Assembly (NCBI GenBank): GCA_002452745.1
Contig: DKFC01000031.1
Location: forward strand, 1 to 59,519
Direction of reading: 5' to 3'
DNA from: Firmicutes bacterium UBA6806
GTDB taxonomy: Bacteria > Bacillota > Clostridia > Peptostreptococcales > Acidaminobacteraceae
DNA: 59,519 bases
Shown here one piece after another: positions 51,513 to 59,519 of the stretch. Position 1 is the first letter of the stretch. Every line of letters starts with the position of its first letter. The translations under genes were made by a program, and so were the position numbers. The notes beneath the pieces were generated by a model. It ran no database searches. It was not told the origin of the DNA and worked only from the letters and a program-made list of their open reading frames with translations.

Positions 51513-52703
51513 TTACTGAGGTATATAAAGCTCTCCTCTATGGATGATATGTGTCTCTTTGTTCTCAATAGCCGTGCTGATTAAGGTCTCCACATCCAAC
51601 AGATTTTCAGAGCTCACAATCTTCTCCAGTTTAGGTTTGGTGACAACTCGGTCTGGCAAGAAGACGGTACAGCAATCTTCAAAAGGTAAAATTGACGTTT
51701 CATAAGTGTCAATTTGTTTTGCAATTTTGATGATTTCATTTTTATCATAGGCAATCAGCGGTCTCATAACCGGCAGATTCACAGCAGCATTGGTTACAGT
51801 CAAGCCTTCCATAGTCTGACTTGCAACCTGTCCAATGTTTTCTCCTGTGATAAGTGCTCCACAGTTGTAATCCAGTGCGAGTCGTTCAGCAATTTTCATC
51901 ATAAATCTTCTTGAGAGAATTGTCATTTCCTCTTCTGGACAGTGTTCATTGATTGCCTTTTGAATTTCCAATATATTGACACTGTGAATCTTCACATTGG
52001 TCATATAATTTGTCAGTTTCTTGCCTAAGTCCAAAACTTTCTCCAAAGCTCTATCGCTTGTGAAAGGATAAGAGTGGAAATGTACGGCCTCTATTTCTAC
52101 ACCACGCCTTGCCATTAAAAACGCAGCTACTGGACTATCAATCCCCCCAGACAATAAAAGCATTCCCCTTCCAGCAGTTCCATAGGGCATCCCGCCAAGT
52201 CCAGGTATGCGCTCACAGTAAATATAAGTTCTCTCCCTGATTTCAAATGTCAGTGTGACATCTGGATTGTTCACATCAACCTTTAGGCCCTCCACGTTGG
52301 CATAGATATAACCACCAATCTCCTGGCATATTTCTGGCGACTTCATTGGAAATCCCTTATTGGATCTTTTTGTCTCCACTTTAAAAGTCTTAATTCCGTT
52401 GACCTCTATTTGCCTCCTGATTTCTCTGAGGCCCTCTGCTTTCATGACGTCTATATCATTGTCCACTTTTATCGCCACACTTAACGATACGACACCAAAT
52501 ACCTTTGTGACTGCAGAGATGACAGCATCTTTATCTTGTTCCTCAAATTCCACATAGGCACGTCCATGTCTATCCATAACTTCTGTCTCCGCAATACTCT
52601 TAACTGCCATTTTGATATTCTTGACAAATCGCTTTTCAAAATAACGACGATTTTGTCCTTTCAATCCTATCTCACCATATCTTACTAAAATCAACGATCT
52701 CAT
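51513..52703 (-). CDS. thiI: tRNA 4-thiouridine sulfurtransferase ThiI
   Basis: A 396-residue enzyme with an N-terminal ferredoxin-like/THUMP RNA-binding region (about 1-165) and a PP-loop domain, SGGIDS (185-190). Two cysteines, Cys344-Cys345 (FEDCC), are near the end. There is no C-terminal rhodanese domain, so persulfide sulfur must come from the neighbouring desulfurase. It makes s4U8 in tRNA and may serve thiamine synthesis. GGAAGGGAAAATT precedes the ATG. Confidence 0.95.
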   Translation of the reverse strand: MRSLILVRYGEIGLKGQNRRYFEKRFVKNIKMAVKSIAETEVMDRHGRAYVEFEEQDKDAVISAVTKVFGVVSLSVAIKVDNDIDVMKAEGLREIRRQIEVNGIKTFKVETKRSNKGFPMKSPEICQEIGGYIYANVEGLKVDVNNPDVTLTFEIRERTYIYCERIPGLGGMPYGTAGRGMLLLSGGIDSPVAAFLMARRGVEIEAVHFHSYPFTSDRALEKVLDLGKKLTNYMTNVKIHSVNILEIQKAINEHCPEEEMTILSRRFMMKIAERLALDYNCGALITGENIGQVASQTMEGLTVTNAAVNLPVMRPLIAYDKNEIIKIAKQIDTYETSILPFEDCCTVFLPDRVVTKPKLEKIVSSENLLDVETLISTAIENKETHIIHRGELYIPQ

Positions 52704-52757
52704 AATTTTCCCTTCCAGTTGATGCCCTTATTTTTTTGATTCATTCGAATCTAATTT

Positions 52758-53921
52758 CTATCGCCTTTTTATAATGCGCTTAAGTGCTTTTGCCTCATCA
52801 CAGATAATTTCTGAGGCCCTTTCCACTTCTTCAAGTGTATTTAGCTTGGAAAAGCTAATCCTTATGGCGCCATCTAAACCTTCATCACTGAGTTTCATCG
52901 CTTCCAGCACATGAGAATAATGTTTCTTTTTTGAAGAACACGCTGAACCTGTGGAAACGAAAATCTCCTTCATCTCCAACGTATGAAGCAAAACCTCGCC
53001 TTTTATGCCCTTAAAAGAAACATTTAAAATATATGGTGATGCACCTTCACCTGCCAGTCCATTGACCTGTGCAAACTCACAATTGCGTTCAATATAGTCT
53101 ATCATATGAGACTTAAATTGTTTCACGGTCTCAAAGCTCTTTTCTCTAACCGCAAAAGTCATTTCAGATGCGAGCCCCAAGGATGCTATTCCAAGAATAT
53201 TTTCAGTGCCTGGTCTGATGGCTTTTTCTTGACCACCACCGTGCTGCAATGGTGCAATGGTGACACCCTCTCGAATATAAAGTGCCCCGCTTCCCTTGAT
53301 GCCATTGATTTTATGCGCACTGAAACTCATGAGGTCAATCCCCCACTTTTTAACGTCTACTGAAAGCTTTCCATATCCCTGAACTGCATCCACATGAAAG
53401 AGTGTCCTCGTTCCATGTTTTTGGTTGTGACTTGCAATCATCTGACCGATCTTTTCAAGCGGTTGGATTGTTCCGACTTCGTTATTGACCATCATCACGC
53501 TGACCAAGAGAGTCTCTTCTGTCAAGCTATTTTCAAATTCGGTCATATCTAGAACGCCCGTTGCACTCACAGGAATAAAACAGACATCATACCCTTGACT
53601 TTCCAACATCTGAACACAGTTTAAGACCGAAGGGTGCTCAAACACTGTTGTGATAATTTTTCCCTTTTTTCGTCTTGGAAGGCAGCCCTGAATGGCTAAA
53701 TTGTTGGATTCTGTGCCGCCACTTGTGAAAAGAATCTCCTTTTCATTGACAGCCAATGCTTTAGCAATTTGACTTCTGCTCTTCTTTATATACTTTTCGC
53801 TGGCAACGCCTAATTTATGAAGTGAAGATGGATTCCCAAAATCATTTTCAATGAGTTTTAAAATCAATGTTTTTTGAGCTTCATCCACAGGGGTTGTCGC
53901 ACTATGGTCTAAATAAATAAT
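52758..53921 (-). CDS. Cysteine desulfurase (partner of ThiI)
   Basis: A PLP-dependent class V desulfurase of about 387 residues. PLP lysine SAHK is at Lys204 and persulfide Cys328 in GSACSS, numbering from the ATT at 53921. The start is doubtful: the GTG at 53930 touches the SD (AAGGAG), while ATT at 53921 has 8-nt spacing and would give M-I-Y-L-D-H-S-A-T-T-P, the usual N terminus of the family. It lies 54 bp upstream of thiI, typical of the NifZ/ThiI arrangement in Bacilli and Clostridia. It delivers sulfur to ThiI. Confidence 0.93.
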   Translation of the reverse strand: MIYLDHSATTPVDEAQKTLILKLIENDFGNPSSLHKLGVASEKYIKKSRSQIAKALAVNEKEILFTSGGTESNNLAIQGCLPRRKKGKIITTVFEHPSVLNCVQMLESQGYDVCFIPVSATGVLDMTEFENSLTEETLLVSVMMVNNEVGTIQPLEKIGQMIASHNQKHGTRTLFHVDAVQGYGKLSVDVKKWGIDLMSFSAHKINGIKGSGALYIREGVTIAPLQHGGGQEKAIRPGTENILGIASLGLASEMTFAVREKSFETVKQFKSHMIDYIERNCEFAQVNGLAGEGASPYILNVSFKGIKGEVLLHTLEMKEIFVSTGSACSSKKKHYSHVLEAMKLSDEGLDGAIRISFSKLNTLEEVERASEIICDEAKALKRIIKRR

Positions 53922-54062
53922 TTCAATCACTCCTTACAAACAATTTATCATTTTATAAGATAAACTGCAAAAAGTAAAGCATATTTGTTCAACTTCTATT
54001 TTTTTTAAATAAATCGACTTTTATACTTACTCTTATTGCTTTAACTCACTACCATAATATTA

Positions 54063-54068
54063 TATAAT
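54063..54068 (+). promoter_or_regulatory. Promoter -10 box of the asparaginase gene
   Basis: TATAAT at 54063-54068 with a weak -35 (TTAACT, 54041-54046, 16-nt spacer). Confidence 0.45.
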
Positions 54069-54110
54069 AATTTTGAATTCAAATTAAGTACTTTATTTTT
54101 GGAGGCATTG

Positions 54111-55100
54111 ATGAAAAAAAAGGTTGCTGTAATTTTTACAGGGGGCACGATTTCGATGAAAGTGGATGAAAGGCTGGCCGCTGCAATACCAGCTCTATCC
54201 AGTGAAGAAATCATGTCCATGGTGACAAATATCGACAAAGTTGCCGATATAGAGGTTGTCAATTTTGGGCGGTATCCTGGACCTCATATGTCACCTATGA
54301 TGATTTTAGACTTAGCAAACATCGTCAAAGGACTGATTGATCGTGAGGATATTTCTGGAGTTGTCATTACACACGGAACGGATTCACTGGAAGAAACGGC
54401 ATATTTTCTAGATTTGAACATTGACCCCGTCAAGCCAATTGTCATGGTTGCTGCCATGAGGAACAGCTCAGAACTAGGCTATGATGGCCCTAGTAATCTC
54501 TCATCGGCAATTTGTACTGCTATTTCTGATGAGGCAAAGGGAAAGGGTGTTTTAATCGTTCTTAACAACGAAGTCAATTCTGCAAGGGAGACGACCAAGA
54601 CTCATACCTTGGCGCTTGATACATTCAAGTCTTTGGAATTTGGTCCTTTGGGAATCGTCGATAACGACGAAGTTATCTTCTATCGCAACATTATGAAACA
54701 CGAGCATATTGAGACCGATAAAATTGAGACATCTGTGGAACTGATAAAGGCTTGTGTCGGTTCAGGTTCAACTTATATAGATTTTGCAATTTCACAAGGA
54801 ACAAAAGGATTTGTCATCGAAGCAATGGGCAGAGGAAATGTTCCACCCGATATGGTTCCAGGGATTCAACATGCACTCGAACAAAACATTCCCGTGGTAA
54901 TTGTCTCACGTTGTCCTTCAGGGCGCGTTTTAGACTCATATGGATATCCAGGTGGCGGCAAGAATTTACGCGATTTAGGGTCGATATTTGGCGGTAATTT
55001 AAACGGTCAAAAGGCACGCATCAAGTTAATGCTCGCCCTCGGCAAAACATCTAGTATGACTGAAATCAAACACATCTTTGAATCCACATTTTACAAATAG
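54111..55100 (+). CDS. Type I/II L-asparaginase
   Basis: A 329-residue amidohydrolase that splits asparagine to aspartate and ammonia. Catalytic Thr13 (FTGGTISM) and the second motif Thr90-Asp91 (VITHGTDSLEET) are both present, and a conserved lysine follows (KTHTLALDTFK). There is no signal peptide, so it is cytoplasmic. ATG at 54111 follows GGAGG by 5 nt; a TTG further upstream overlaps the SD. It is a single plus-strand gene and convergent with the HD-GYP gene. Confidence 0.93.
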   Translation: MKKKVAVIFTGGTISMKVDERLAAAIPALSSEEIMSMVTNIDKVADIEVVNFGRYPGPHMSPMMILDLANIVKGLIDREDISGVVITHGTDSLEETAYFLDLNIDPVKPIVMVAAMRNSSELGYDGPSNLSSAICTAISDEAKGKGVLIVLNNEVNSARETTKTHTLALDTFKSLEFGPLGIVDNDEVIFYRNIMKHEHIETDKIETSVELIKACVGSGSTYIDFAISQGTKGFVIEAMGRGNVPPDMVPGIQHALEQNIPVVIVSRCPSGRVLDSYGYPGGGKNLRDLGSIFGGNLNGQKARIKLMLALGKTSSMTEIKHIFESTFYK

Positions 55101-55110
55101 ACATAACTGG

Positions 55111-55150
55111 AAAATTGCGGACAACAAATCCTCTATTTTCTGAAAAATTG
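55111..55150. repeat. Degenerate copy of the dispersed repeat
   Basis: AAAATTGCGGACAACAAATC followed by CTCTATTTTCTGAAAA resembles the left half of the unit at 33287-33346. It again sits between a gene end and a terminator. Confidence 0.5.
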
Positions 55151-55170
55151 AATTTTCAACATAAAATAAA

Positions 55171-55211
55171 TAAACAGCCAAAGTCATCTATTAGATGATC
55201 TTGGCTGTTTT
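55171..55211. terminator. Terminator between asparaginase and HD-GYP genes
   Basis: AACAGCCAA-GTCATCT / AGATGAT-TTGGCTGTT, with TTTTT on the plus strand, closing two convergent genes. Confidence 0.85.
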
Positions 55212-55242
55212 TAACTGCATCATTTTTAAGTTCTTGTGAGGA

Positions 55243-56301
55243 TTAGGAAATCACCTCATCTATCTCAATTGAATAGTCAGTAGACAGGTCTATGAAGTCG
55301 TTTGAAACTTTAATCAGCGGACGATTTAAGGCGTATTTATTTATGTAGACCACCTCTCCCACACGACCATCAGACAGCTTAACGCGATTATTGATAAAAA
55401 AAGCCGCAATATTGCTTAAAAAGATTTCTGAGATTTTAGGATCAAGTCCCCTAAAGCTCTCATCTTTTATAATCGAGAACGCCTTAAAGGAAGAAACTCT
55501 ACTTCGATATATTTTATCTGATGTAATTGCGTCAAAAACATCTGCCACTGCAACCACTCTTGCTAAATAGGGGGTCTGCTCCTCTTTTAAACCGCTTGGA
55601 TATCCAGTTCCGTCGCTTCTCTCATGATGGAACAACATTGATGCCAATACTTCTCTAGGCAACGACGAGTTATTTTTTAAACTCTCATAGCCTAGCTTTG
55701 CGTGCATCTTTAATAGTTCGTATTCCTGTTCATTGATCTCGCCTTGCTTATAAAGTAACTCTTGAGGTACTTTTGTCTTTCCAATATCATGCAAGAGCCC
55801 AGAAAGAGCTGCAAGGTAAATCATATCGTTTTCAAGTCCTGTCCATTTGCAGATCATGGCACTGAGCATTGAAACATTAACAGCATGTGTGAAGTGGTAG
55901 GCTTCATTTAATGCGATGATACGCATGCTGCCTAAGACATCATTGTCGGAGATTACAATCTCTATGAGCCCTTCAAGTGCAGGTCTCAATATCTCCACAT
56001 CAAAATCATGCTGTTTGTTCTGAACATTAAAGTAAACTTCCTTAAACTGCCCCAATACTTCTGCATAGGCGTTATTTAAGTCCTTAAACTTATAGATTTT
56101 AACTGCTTTATGAGATTCAGCTGGCACTGAATTATCCCTCTCATCTATATAAATCGAAATAATACCATGCTTTTGAAAATATGCTAAATGTTTATTGGAT
56201 ATCTCCGTTCCCTGCGATAAAATAATATTCCCCAAATCATTGTAAATGTCTTTTGACAAGCACATGCCCAATGTCAATTCGTCAACTGAAATCTCTCTCA
56301 T
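55243..56301 (-). CDS. HD-GYP domain protein (c-di-GMP phosphodiesterase-like)
   Basis: A 352-residue soluble protein. An N-terminal beta-rich region (about 1-110) precedes an HD-GYP domain with HD at His171-Asp172 (LLHDIGKTK) and HHERSDGTGYPSGL (225-238). This class hydrolyses cyclic di-GMP to GMP; both signature parts are intact, so activity is likely. No receiver domain is attached. GGGGGGACAT precedes the ATG. The target signal is unknown. Confidence 0.92.
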   Translation of the reverse strand: MREISVDELTLGMCLSKDIYNDLGNIILSQGTEISNKHLAYFQKHGIISIYIDERDNSVPAESHKAVKIYKFKDLNNAYAEVLGQFKEVYFNVQNKQHDFDVEILRPALEGLIEIVISDNDVLGSMRIIALNEAYHFTHAVNVSMLSAMICKWTGLENDMIYLAALSGLLHDIGKTKVPQELLYKQGEINEQEYELLKMHAKLGYESLKNNSSLPREVLASMLFHHERSDGTGYPSGLKEEQTPYLARVVAVADVFDAITSDKIYRSRVSSFKAFSIIKDESFRGLDPKISEIFLSNIAAFFINNRVKLSDGRVGEVVYINKYALNRPLIKVSNDFIDLSTDYSIEIDEVIS

Positions 56302-56421
56302 ATGTCCCCCCAGTAACCAATTTCTAACTTTATATTATCACAGAATAAATGACAATTCTATAATATTCCCCTTAGATAAACCGAATCTACCATTTAAAAA
56401 CAAAAAATAGTACCCGAGAAC

Positions 56422-56443
56422 CATGATTAAATCATGCTATAAT
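56422..56443 (+). promoter_or_regulatory. Palindrome and -10 box upstream of the YprB-like gene
   Basis: CATGATTAAATCATG (56422-56436) is a perfect 7-bp dyad around one base, directly before TATAAT (56438-56443). No good -35 is seen. The remainder of 56302-56549 holds no other recognisable element. Confidence 0.45.
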
Positions 56444-56549
56444 GAGAGGAGTTAAAACACTTCAAGTAACATACAACACTATGCTGATTATAAACTATTA
56501 AAATGAATTCTTGTAGCTTAACTACAGGTTCATGAAATAAGGAGCCTTT

Positions 56550-57530
56550 ATGATACAGTTAAAATCAAAATTTTCAGGTGATGCAAGTTATCTCCGTACT
56601 TATTTCCCAAATTCAAATATAGCCTTTATTGATATAGAAACAGATGGCCTTAGCCATAAAAATAAAATTGTCATTATTGGCCTCGTGCTATTTTCTTCTA
56701 TGACTCCAAGCGGTGAAGTTATTCAGCTTTTTAACGATGATTACCAATCAGAGAGGGATATTCTAATAACGCTTTTCAAAATTTTGAGAGAACATGATAT
56801 AGACGCTTTTGTGAGCTTTAATGGGGACTCTTTTGATTTTCCCTTTATCAACGCCCGGCTAAAGTCTCTTAAGCTGACTACTTACCTAGATAAGCGCTTT
56901 AATTACGACCTCATGCGCATTGTCAAACGAAATAAAGACTTTTTCAACTTGGATTCTTATACCCTTAAGAATATTGAAATGGCACTTGGTATACACAGAA
57001 CTGACACCATTAGCGGAAAAGACAGTATTATTCTGTATAACAGTTATCTTGAAACTAAAGACCCCAAACTGGAACAAATAATCTTACTTCACAATTTTGA
57101 TGACATTGTTAATATGGTTCCTCTTTTGAACATTTATAAAACAATCCCCTCCCCCTCCCTTTTATTAAAGGGACTGATGGACAATCAAAAGCTCTACCTG
57201 ATTTCAAGTAAACTTAAAAAAAAGAGTGCACAGATCATACTTGGGCACCCTTACTCACATTTTATAATTGAAAGTCAATTTGAAACCATTTCATCTAAGA
57301 TCCTTCAAAGTCTCCACGAAATCTGTTTTGAATTTGATGTCCAGACACTTAAATATAAAAATAGCGATGAAGAAATCGTCATTCTCGACACGCAGTCTAT
57401 CTATGGCATAGATTTTATATCGCTTCCTGATTCTGAAAAACAGAGATATCTATTTGCAGTCAATGGAAGTCTTCACGAAAAGATGCTCTGGCAAATTCTC
57501 ACTGACCTCTGGCTTCAGAAGTCATCATGA
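56550..57530 (+). CDS. YprB-like RNase H-fold 3'-5' exonuclease-type protein
   Basis: A 326-residue protein with a DEDD-type nuclease domain. Exo I is FIDIETDGL (Asp28, Glu30), Exo II is FNGDSFDFPFI near residue 92, and the third block is NFDDIVNMV near residue 185. It matches the YprB ribonuclease-H-like family of Firmicutes, whose substrate is not firmly known. The C-terminal third has no clear family. AAGGAGCCTTT precedes the ATG. Single plus-strand gene. Confidence 0.88.
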   Translation: MIQLKSKFSGDASYLRTYFPNSNIAFIDIETDGLSHKNKIVIIGLVLFSSMTPSGEVIQLFNDDYQSERDILITLFKILREHDIDAFVSFNGDSFDFPFINARLKSLKLTTYLDKRFNYDLMRIVKRNKDFFNLDSYTLKNIEMALGIHRTDTISGKDSIILYNSYLETKDPKLEQIILLHNFDDIVNMVPLLNIYKTIPSPSLLLKGLMDNQKLYLISSKLKKKSAQIILGHPYSHFIIESQFETISSKILQSLHEICFEFDVQTLKYKNSDEEIVILDTQSIYGIDFISLPDSEKQRYLFAVNGSLHEKMLWQILTDLWLQKSS

Positions 57531-57544
57531 CATTTGCACTTCTA

Positions 57545-59122
57545 CTACAAATCTCTCTTGTAAACACAATTGCCATCAATGTAGGTTTCATCTACTATGA
57601 TAGTCAATAAATCGGGAAATTCAGACTTTAAAGGGTCACGGTTAAGAACGATAAAATCTGCCAAATAGCCTTCTTTCAACTGGCCCTTAAGAGCTTCCTC
57701 CCTTGAGAAATACGCGGCATCTGAAGTGAATGCCTTTAATGCCTTGTGAATGTCAATTGCCTCATTTGGATAGAAGACTGTTCCGTCTGGTCTTTTTCTT
57801 GTTACAGCATAGTGAATGCTTCTAAAGGGATTTGGTGCCTCTACAGGGCAATCAGAGCCAAAGCCCAGTTTGATTCCTTTTTCTAACATTGTTTTGTATG
57901 CATAAGATGTCTCTGCGAGGTCTTTTCCTACGCGAGCTTCTGCAATTGACATATCATATTCTAAAAAAACTGGTTGTACCAGTGCACTTATATTTGTTGT
58001 AGCCATCTTATCTATCAATTCATCACTCATAATTTGAGAATGAATAATTGCATGCCTTGCATCCTTTCGCTTTTCATGCTTGACAATCGAATGTTGTATG
58101 AGCTCATTTGTCTTGTCACCTATTGCATGCACAGCCAAATCCATTTTTTGATTAATGCCTTCTTCTATCAACCGATCCAGCATCTCAGGCGTGTAGATTA
58201 GTATGCCATCCGTTTCTAAATCATCAGCATAGGGTTTAGTCAGTTTTGCAGTTCTAGCCCCCAAACTACCATCAGCTAGAATTTTTAGCGGCCCTATCCT
58301 AAAGTGATTATTTCCCCACCCTGTCTTATACCCAAGTGCAGTAAATTTTTTTATGGTTTCTGGTGTGGTATACTGAATTTGTTCTGAAATTCGAAGTGGG
58401 TAATCCTCTAGTGTGCCCATAATATCAATTAACATTTGATACTCTTCAGGATTTACATAAGGTAAATCATCAGTTTGAACGCTGGTAATTCCCACCTTAA
58501 AAAGTTCTGCTTGAGCATCGCTAAAATACTTGCGAATCTTGAGTTCAGAATTGGCAGGCATATGGCAACTCACCAAATCAATGGCGTTTTCTCTCAATAT
58601 CCCCGTCGGAATCCCGTTCACATGATCTATAGAACCACCTTCAATCTCTTCATCAACGCTAATATTGAAACGATCAATAACAAAACTATTAACCACCGCA
58701 ATATGACAGCAGGCTCTATAGAGAATCACTGGCCTATCTGCACAAACGGCATCTAGGTCATATCGGTTTGGAAGCCTTTTCTCAATAAAGAAGTCATGAT
58801 TCCATCCTCCACCTGCCAGCCACTCTGCCGTTGTCTTCTCCTTAAATGATTCAATCCGCTCTTTAAAGCTCTCAATTGAAGTGGAACCCGTTAGGTCACA
58901 TTCATTTAGAAATGCTCCGTATCCAAGAAGGTGCATATGTGTATCAATAAATCCCGGACATACAAATCTTCCCTGCAAATCAATTTCCTGAACATCACAA
59001 GGGATTGTTGGACTTCCCTTTCCCATTTTTTCAATCTTTCCATTATTTACACTCATATAATCGTAGGTTTCTTCTGCTTCATTCATGCTATAAAATACCC
59101 CATTATGAAATATCTGCTTCAT
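57545..59122 (-). CDS. YtcJ-like metal-dependent amidohydrolase
   Basis: A 525-residue amidohydrolase-superfamily enzyme. The first metal pair is His62-His64 (FIDTHMHLLGYG), followed by LGAR (about 280), AVHAIGDKT and GFGSDCPVEAPNPF. It belongs to the YtcJ group, which hydrolyses amides of unknown nature. CAGGGGGACTTATAG precedes the ATG. Two adjacent GTTTAAAC sites lie 35-50 bp upstream, an operator-like feature. Confidence 0.9.
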   Translation of the reverse strand: MKQIFHNGVFYSMNEAEETYDYMSVNNGKIEKMGKGSPTIPCDVQEIDLQGRFVCPGFIDTHMHLLGYGAFLNECDLTGSTSIESFKERIESFKEKTTAEWLAGGGWNHDFFIEKRLPNRYDLDAVCADRPVILYRACCHIAVVNSFVIDRFNISVDEEIEGGSIDHVNGIPTGILRENAIDLVSCHMPANSELKIRKYFSDAQAELFKVGITSVQTDDLPYVNPEEYQMLIDIMGTLEDYPLRISEQIQYTTPETIKKFTALGYKTGWGNNHFRIGPLKILADGSLGARTAKLTKPYADDLETDGILIYTPEMLDRLIEEGINQKMDLAVHAIGDKTNELIQHSIVKHEKRKDARHAIIHSQIMSDELIDKMATTNISALVQPVFLEYDMSIAEARVGKDLAETSYAYKTMLEKGIKLGFGSDCPVEAPNPFRSIHYAVTRKRPDGTVFYPNEAIDIHKALKAFTSDAAYFSREEALKGQLKEGYLADFIVLNRDPLKSEFPDLLTIIVDETYIDGNCVYKRDL

Positions 59123-59155
59123 CTATAAGTCCCCCTGACCTTAATGCATATTCTA

Positions 59156-59173
59156 GTTTAAACACGTTTAAAC
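59156..59173. promoter_or_regulatory. Paired GTTTAAAC motifs upstream of amidohydrolase gene
   Basis: GTTTAAAC occurs at 59156-59163 and 59166-59173, two bases apart, forming a near-perfect dyad just upstream of the minus-strand start. A regulator-binding site is inferred. The rest of 59123-59410 shows no gene. Confidence 0.45.
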
Positions 59174-59410
59174 GCGTAACCTAGTTTTTAGATTATGTAT
59201 ACTATAGTATCTGCTCTTATTATATGCTATTCTCTCCATACTCTATTGCGGTTTAATCACAATTAGAGTCAAGTAAAATGTGTCTGTTTATTTAACCAAC
59301 TATTACTTTTCTTTACAACAACATATCATAATAGAGTATAAGTATCAACCGATTCCGATAATCCAAAAAAATAAAAAAGAACCTGTAACAACAGATTCAA
59401 TCTAACTTGT

Positions 59411-59486
59411 TGGTGCCCAGAGGCGGAATCGAACCACCGACACGGGGATTTTCAGTCCCCTGCTCTACCGACTGAGCTATCTGGGC
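59411..59486 (-). tRNA. tRNA-Phe (anticodon GAA)
   Basis: A 76-nt cloverleaf reads on the minus strand as GCCCAGATAGCTCAGTCGG..., anticodon loop CTGAAAA (GAA), T-loop GGTTCGATTCC, and ends with encoded CCA at 59413-59411. The acceptor stem GCCCAGA / TCTGGGC is fully paired. Confidence 0.95.
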
Positions 59487-59494
59487 TTAAATTG

Positions 59495-59519
59495 TGGTGG
59501 GCATAAGTGGACTCGAACC
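59495..59519 (-). tRNA. Partial tRNA (3' part, identity not determinable)
   Basis: The minus strand ends with T-arm GGTTCGAGTCC and acceptor strand TATGCCCACCA, with encoded CCA at 59497-59495. The 5' part lies beyond the window, so the amino acid cannot be named. It is 8 bp upstream of tRNA-Phe, a tandem tRNA cluster. Confidence 0.85.

Noticed and set aside
1..59519. CRISPR array, phage or insertion sequence
   Set aside because: No regularly spaced repeat array with spacers, no transposase, integrase or phage structural gene was found on either strand.

Overview
The window is a gene-dense, low-GC, mostly minus-strand chromosomal segment that looks like a Gram-positive anaerobe of the class Clostridia. 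Grounds: T-box control of glnS, BglG-type antitermination control of a PTS operon, strong AGGAGG ribosome-binding sites with frequent TTG and GTG starts, a FliB-type flagellin methylase, and class A PBP, YebC, HflX and NadE of Firmicutes type. A Fusibacter/Acidaminobacter-like organism is my guess and is not proven. I see no phage, insertion sequence, CRISPR array or rRNA.

Layout on the minus strand, read from high to low coordinates where operons run that way. (1) 1-4700: a heterodimeric ABC exporter, preceded by a strongly expressed-looking 44-residue peptide gene with its own promoter and terminator and a C-terminal Cys-Trp-Asn-Cys motif, and followed by tiny ORFs. (2) 4706-5359: class II aldolase. 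(3) 5460-12926: chemotaxis operon cheA-cheW-receptor-cheR-cheB with a very long poly-HAMP receptor and no cheY. (4) 13155-16899: YgjP-type metallopeptidase, PlsC, mutarotase-like protein and a REC-histidine kinase, with a tandem copy of an intergenic repeat. (5) 17045-20568: tetR-hlyD-ATPase-permease efflux operon with a clear promoter and operator. (6) 20746-24145: GlcNAc/glucose-type PTS operon (antiterminator, EIIBC, EIIA, HPr) with two RAT/terminator switches. (7) 24223-29459: TSUP exporter, FliB-like methylase, metallophosphoesterase, and glnS with its T-box leader.

(8) 29465-35637: a YfjL-like anchored protein, a MocR regulator plus acetyltransferase facing a B3/4-domain gene across mirror-image promoters, a secreted HExxH protein and a small soluble chemoreceptor. 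(9) 35753-42797: YebC, then an Ugp-like sugar or glycerophosphodiester ABC importer (without ATPase) with PHP and HAD hydrolases and a DeoR regulator. (10) 42896-46118: NadE, CoA-binding protein, YigZ, HflX. (11) 46283-49711: class A penicillin-binding protein with a peptidoglycan-binding insertion. (12) 49958-59122: sodium:solute symporter, ThiI with its cysteine desulfurase partner, asparaginase, HD-GYP protein, YprB-like exonuclease, YtcJ-like amidohydrolase. (13) 59411-59519: tRNA-Phe and the end of a second tRNA.

Themes. Signal transduction is dense: a CheA pathway, a second receptor, a hybrid kinase and HD-GYP. Carbon uptake is controlled by RNA switches and a DeoR regulator. Translation and tRNA functions recur: GlnRS/T-box, B3/4 domain, ThiI/desulfurase, tRNAs. 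The most unusual items are the orphan CWNC peptide beside the exporter, the dispersed roughly 60-bp repeat carrying an SD-ATG-like module, the mirror-image divergent promoters at 32521-32550, the PHP/HAD hydrolase pair fused into an Ugp-like operon, and the PG-binding insertion in the PBP.
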